Below, piece after piece: positions 61,989 through 64,000 of a stretch of DNA of 64,000 nucleotides. Every line of letters starts with the position of its first letter. Positions within the stretch are counted from its first letter, which is position 1. This DNA comes from Luzula sylvatica (taxonomy: Eukaryota > Streptophyta > Magnoliopsida > Poales > Juncaceae), in NCBI GenBank assembly GCA_946800325.1, contig OX326960.1, positions 19,486,393 to 19,550,392 of the forward strand. Direction: 5' to 3'. The translations under genes were made by a program, and so were the position numbers. The notes beneath the pieces were generated by a model. The model did no database searches, was not told where the DNA came from, and saw only the letters and a list, made by a program, of their open reading frames with translations.

Positions 61989-62000
61989 GCTCTGATACCA
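61989..62000 (-). other. Primer-binding site, exact iMet match (U4)
   Basis: TGGTATCAGAGC, two bases inside the 5' LTR, as usual for Copia elements primed by initiator-Met tRNA. Confidence 0.92.
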
Positions 62001-62002
62001 AT

Positions 62003-63251
62003 TGTTGGTTAATTCTAACCTAGAGGGGGGTAAATTTGGTAATCTACCGTACAATTACTTTAGCTAATTACCTAATTTACTATGCGGAATTAATGATAAT
62101 TTTAAATAAAGTAGATGATACCGGAAACACTTGAACACAAGATGTTTTTTAACGAAGTTCGGTAGGTGGTTGCTATGTAGCCTTAACTCACCCTTTACTC
62201 GCTTAATTGACCGATTCAATTAGTTGCGAGTACCTACGTCTCCGGGAATGCCTTGCGCCTCTTTTTGGCTTTTCGATTGAATTCCAACTCACTCGATTAC
62301 AAGGTGTTGCCTAGATCGATTTACACGCTTTCTATCGATCTATAGCTTAGGCTCTTTACAAGTAGTTGCACTAGCCTATTACAATTTTCACTAATCGAGC
62401 TACAACGTGATCGGTCACGTGAGTGGGATACGATTAGTGGAGATTTTCGAAAGTAGATCAATGATCTAAAGAGGGTTTCTCAAGCTATCAATGGATATGG
62501 ATAATCACAGCTTTAGGGTTTCTCTCTTTTGTATTTTGAATGTGTGAAAGTGAAAAGTTGAGAGAGAGAAGCCCTAGAAGGATTCTATTTATACTCTCTA
62601 TAGAAATTCTTCAGAAAATTGCCAGTGCGTTCGAACGGACAATGTTCGTTCTGAACGCACATGCAGTTTGTACTAGCCGTTTCAAAATAACGTGCAAATA
62701 TATTTTTGGGTCCGTTCGAACGAACACAGTTCGTTCACAACGGACTCACTTATACATTACATTTGTGTTCACAGAAAGGATTGTCCGTTCAACGCACTTA
62801 AATGGTGGGTGAACGAATTCTAAATGTCCGTTCGAACGTACATGTTTGTTCGTTCGAACGCACACAATCCTGTGACATCTTGGTTCTTTTCAAGAGATGA
62901 TATTTTGATATGTGGCAAGTTCGTTCTGAACGGACTTTGAGTTCGTTCAGAACGCACTTCATGTTTGATTGAACTCTTTGTTATTTTGACCATGATTTTA
63001 CTTGAGATCTACTAGGTTTCTACCTATGGTTTATTTGTGGCGAATCCCACTCACGGAAGGCTTCGACATCTTGATTCTTGATATGCTTCAAGAGCCTTCC
63101 TTCTAGTCTTCTCTTGTTGTGCTTCTTGTGACTTCGAAGCTCTTTATCATCTTCTAGCCGTACCTGTGTTATCCTACACATTTTCTCGATGTAAACGTTA
63201 GTAATGACAGTGTTTTGAAATAATCAAACCATCAGGAAATTTGAACCAACA
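62003..63251 (-). repeat. 5' LTR of Copia element, unit U4 (1249 bp, complete)
   Basis: The promoter-side LTR for this minus-strand element. TATAAATA on the minus strand at 62592-62585; paired palindromes at about 62625-62960 lie directly upstream of it in U3. Confidence 0.93.
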
Positions 63252-63529
63252 ATATCAAATAAAATACATAAAAAACAATATATAATATACGGATTCGATC
63301 CGTTTACGGATACACGAATCCGATTCCGAGTATCCGGATCCTAAAATGACTCAGATCCGGAACACGGATCCGGTCCTGACACCAAAATCGAATATCGGGT
63401 TAGGTTCAAAAAATGTATATCCATATCCATATCCGGATCCACTCGGATCCGGATATTTTTCGAATCCGGATATTTCTTCATATACGGTTCATGTCGGTTC
63501 GGACAATAACCACACCATTGACACCCCTA
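63252..63529. mobile_element. hAT-like MITE, right part, unit U4
   Basis: Continues the element from 52779 and ends TTGACACCCCTA, followed by cgcttacc. Confidence 0.9.
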
Positions 63530-63891
63530 CGCTTACCGTTGTAACATGTTTTGTTTACCGGTATAAAACAAAGGAGCTGGCATAAAATTTAAATAAAATT
63601 AGGATAATATATGTGCTATATGCAGATATTTTAATCATATACTTTTCACTATGATAAAATTATTGTTCTTTATCATGACATTGATAATATTTTGTAAAAA
63701 TGAAAAATGTATCACTCATTGTATTTTAAGAACTGTATTAGTTAAGTATAGTCATATATATTTTAATGACAATTTTAAATTTCCTAATTATTCACCATAT
63801 TATCGCAATCATATATTAGTGATATATTAAAAAATTTAGCAATGGTGCATTTAAGATAATTGCACAATTTGTGCCCTCTAAATTTTACTTT
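63530..63891. other. Spacer between MITEs, unit U4
   Basis: Matches 15554-15916. Its presence shows that U4 escaped the 1.16-kb deletion of U2 and U3. Confidence 0.65.
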
Positions 63892-64000
63892 CTAGGTTAC
63901 GCAGTTACTTCAAAAATACATAACTATCCTGAGAATACGGGTATCCAATACGGATACGGATACGGATACGATACGATTTGGATACGTATCGGATACGCTA
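63892..64000. mobile_element. MITE 'A', cut by window end, unit U4
   Basis: Starts CTAGGTTACGC as in U0 and U1 and runs to the window edge. Confidence 0.8.

Larger units (their letters stand above)
52780..63251 (-). mobile_element. Structurally complete but defective Copia LTR retrotransposon, unit U4
   Basis: 10,472 bp with both 1249-bp LTRs and ATATC target duplications at 52775-52779 and 63252-63256; the empty site is seen in U1. The two LTRs are nearly identical (one difference found by reading: gatatg near 52950, gctatg near 62173), so insertion was recent. Primer site, polypurine tract and gag are present, but pol is collapsed and the extra ORF is split by a solo LTR. Any movement needed enzymes supplied in trans. 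Confidence 0.93.

Overview
The window is repeat-rich nuclear DNA from a flowering plant; the species cannot be named from the sequence. The evidence is a plant-type L1 LINE with an RVT zinc-binding C-terminus, a Copia LTR element primed by initiator-Met tRNA and carrying a 'putative plant transposon protein' ORF, a solo LTR with Ty3/Gypsy-like features, and short hAT-type MITEs. The window is one tandem array of a base unit of about 6.24 kb, here in five phases (U0 to U4). Taking the stop codon of the repeated gene as the boundary: U0 324-14174, U1 14175-20417, U2 20418-36006, U3 36007-51598, U4 51599-64000 (cut by the window end); 1-323 is the gene end of the preceding unit.

Each base unit holds, in order: about 0.8 kb of 3' flank, a hAT-like MITE (12-bp inverted repeats TAGGGGTGTCAA, 8-bp target duplication) containing an (AT)n tract, a 0.36-kb spacer, a second MITE ('A', rich in GGATACGG), a diverged ~165-bp satellite split by a relative of A ('B', target duplication ATTATCAC), then a TATA promoter and a small two-exon gene for an acidic protein of about 221 aa that I do not recognise. 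The gene is complete in three copies, frameshifted by 4 bases in one, and present only as a 3' end in one.

Three further layers sit on this frame. (1) U0 has a 7.6-kb LINE insertion (610-8190) between the gene end and the MITE; it replaces 41 bp of unit sequence and has no visible target duplication. Its ORF1 is open; its ORF2 (endonuclease, reverse transcriptase, zinc-binding domain) has two frameshifts. (2) U2, U3 and U4 each carry the same Copia insertion inside the first MITE, on the minus strand. U4 has it complete (52780-63251, two 1249-bp LTRs, ATATC duplications). In U2 and U3 a shared 1.16-kb deletion removed part of the promoter-side LTR and the neighbouring MITE sequence. The element keeps gag and an extra 3' ORF, but pol is reduced to a protease piece and a pre-integrase piece joined to the last residues of RNase H. 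(3) A 2137-bp solo LTR (TSD ACGAC) splits the extra ORF in all three copies.

Diagnostic differences show that U3 is a hybrid: its left part matches U4 and its right part matches U2, with the switch inside about 0.5 kb. That is the product expected from unequal crossing-over between a U2-type and a U4-type copy. I found no CRISPR array, tRNA, rRNA or prokaryotic gene. The least explained signals are the repeated gene and sets of paired GTTCGAAC-type palindromes that lie both just upstream of the TATA box in the Copia LTR and just upstream of the element's extra ORF.
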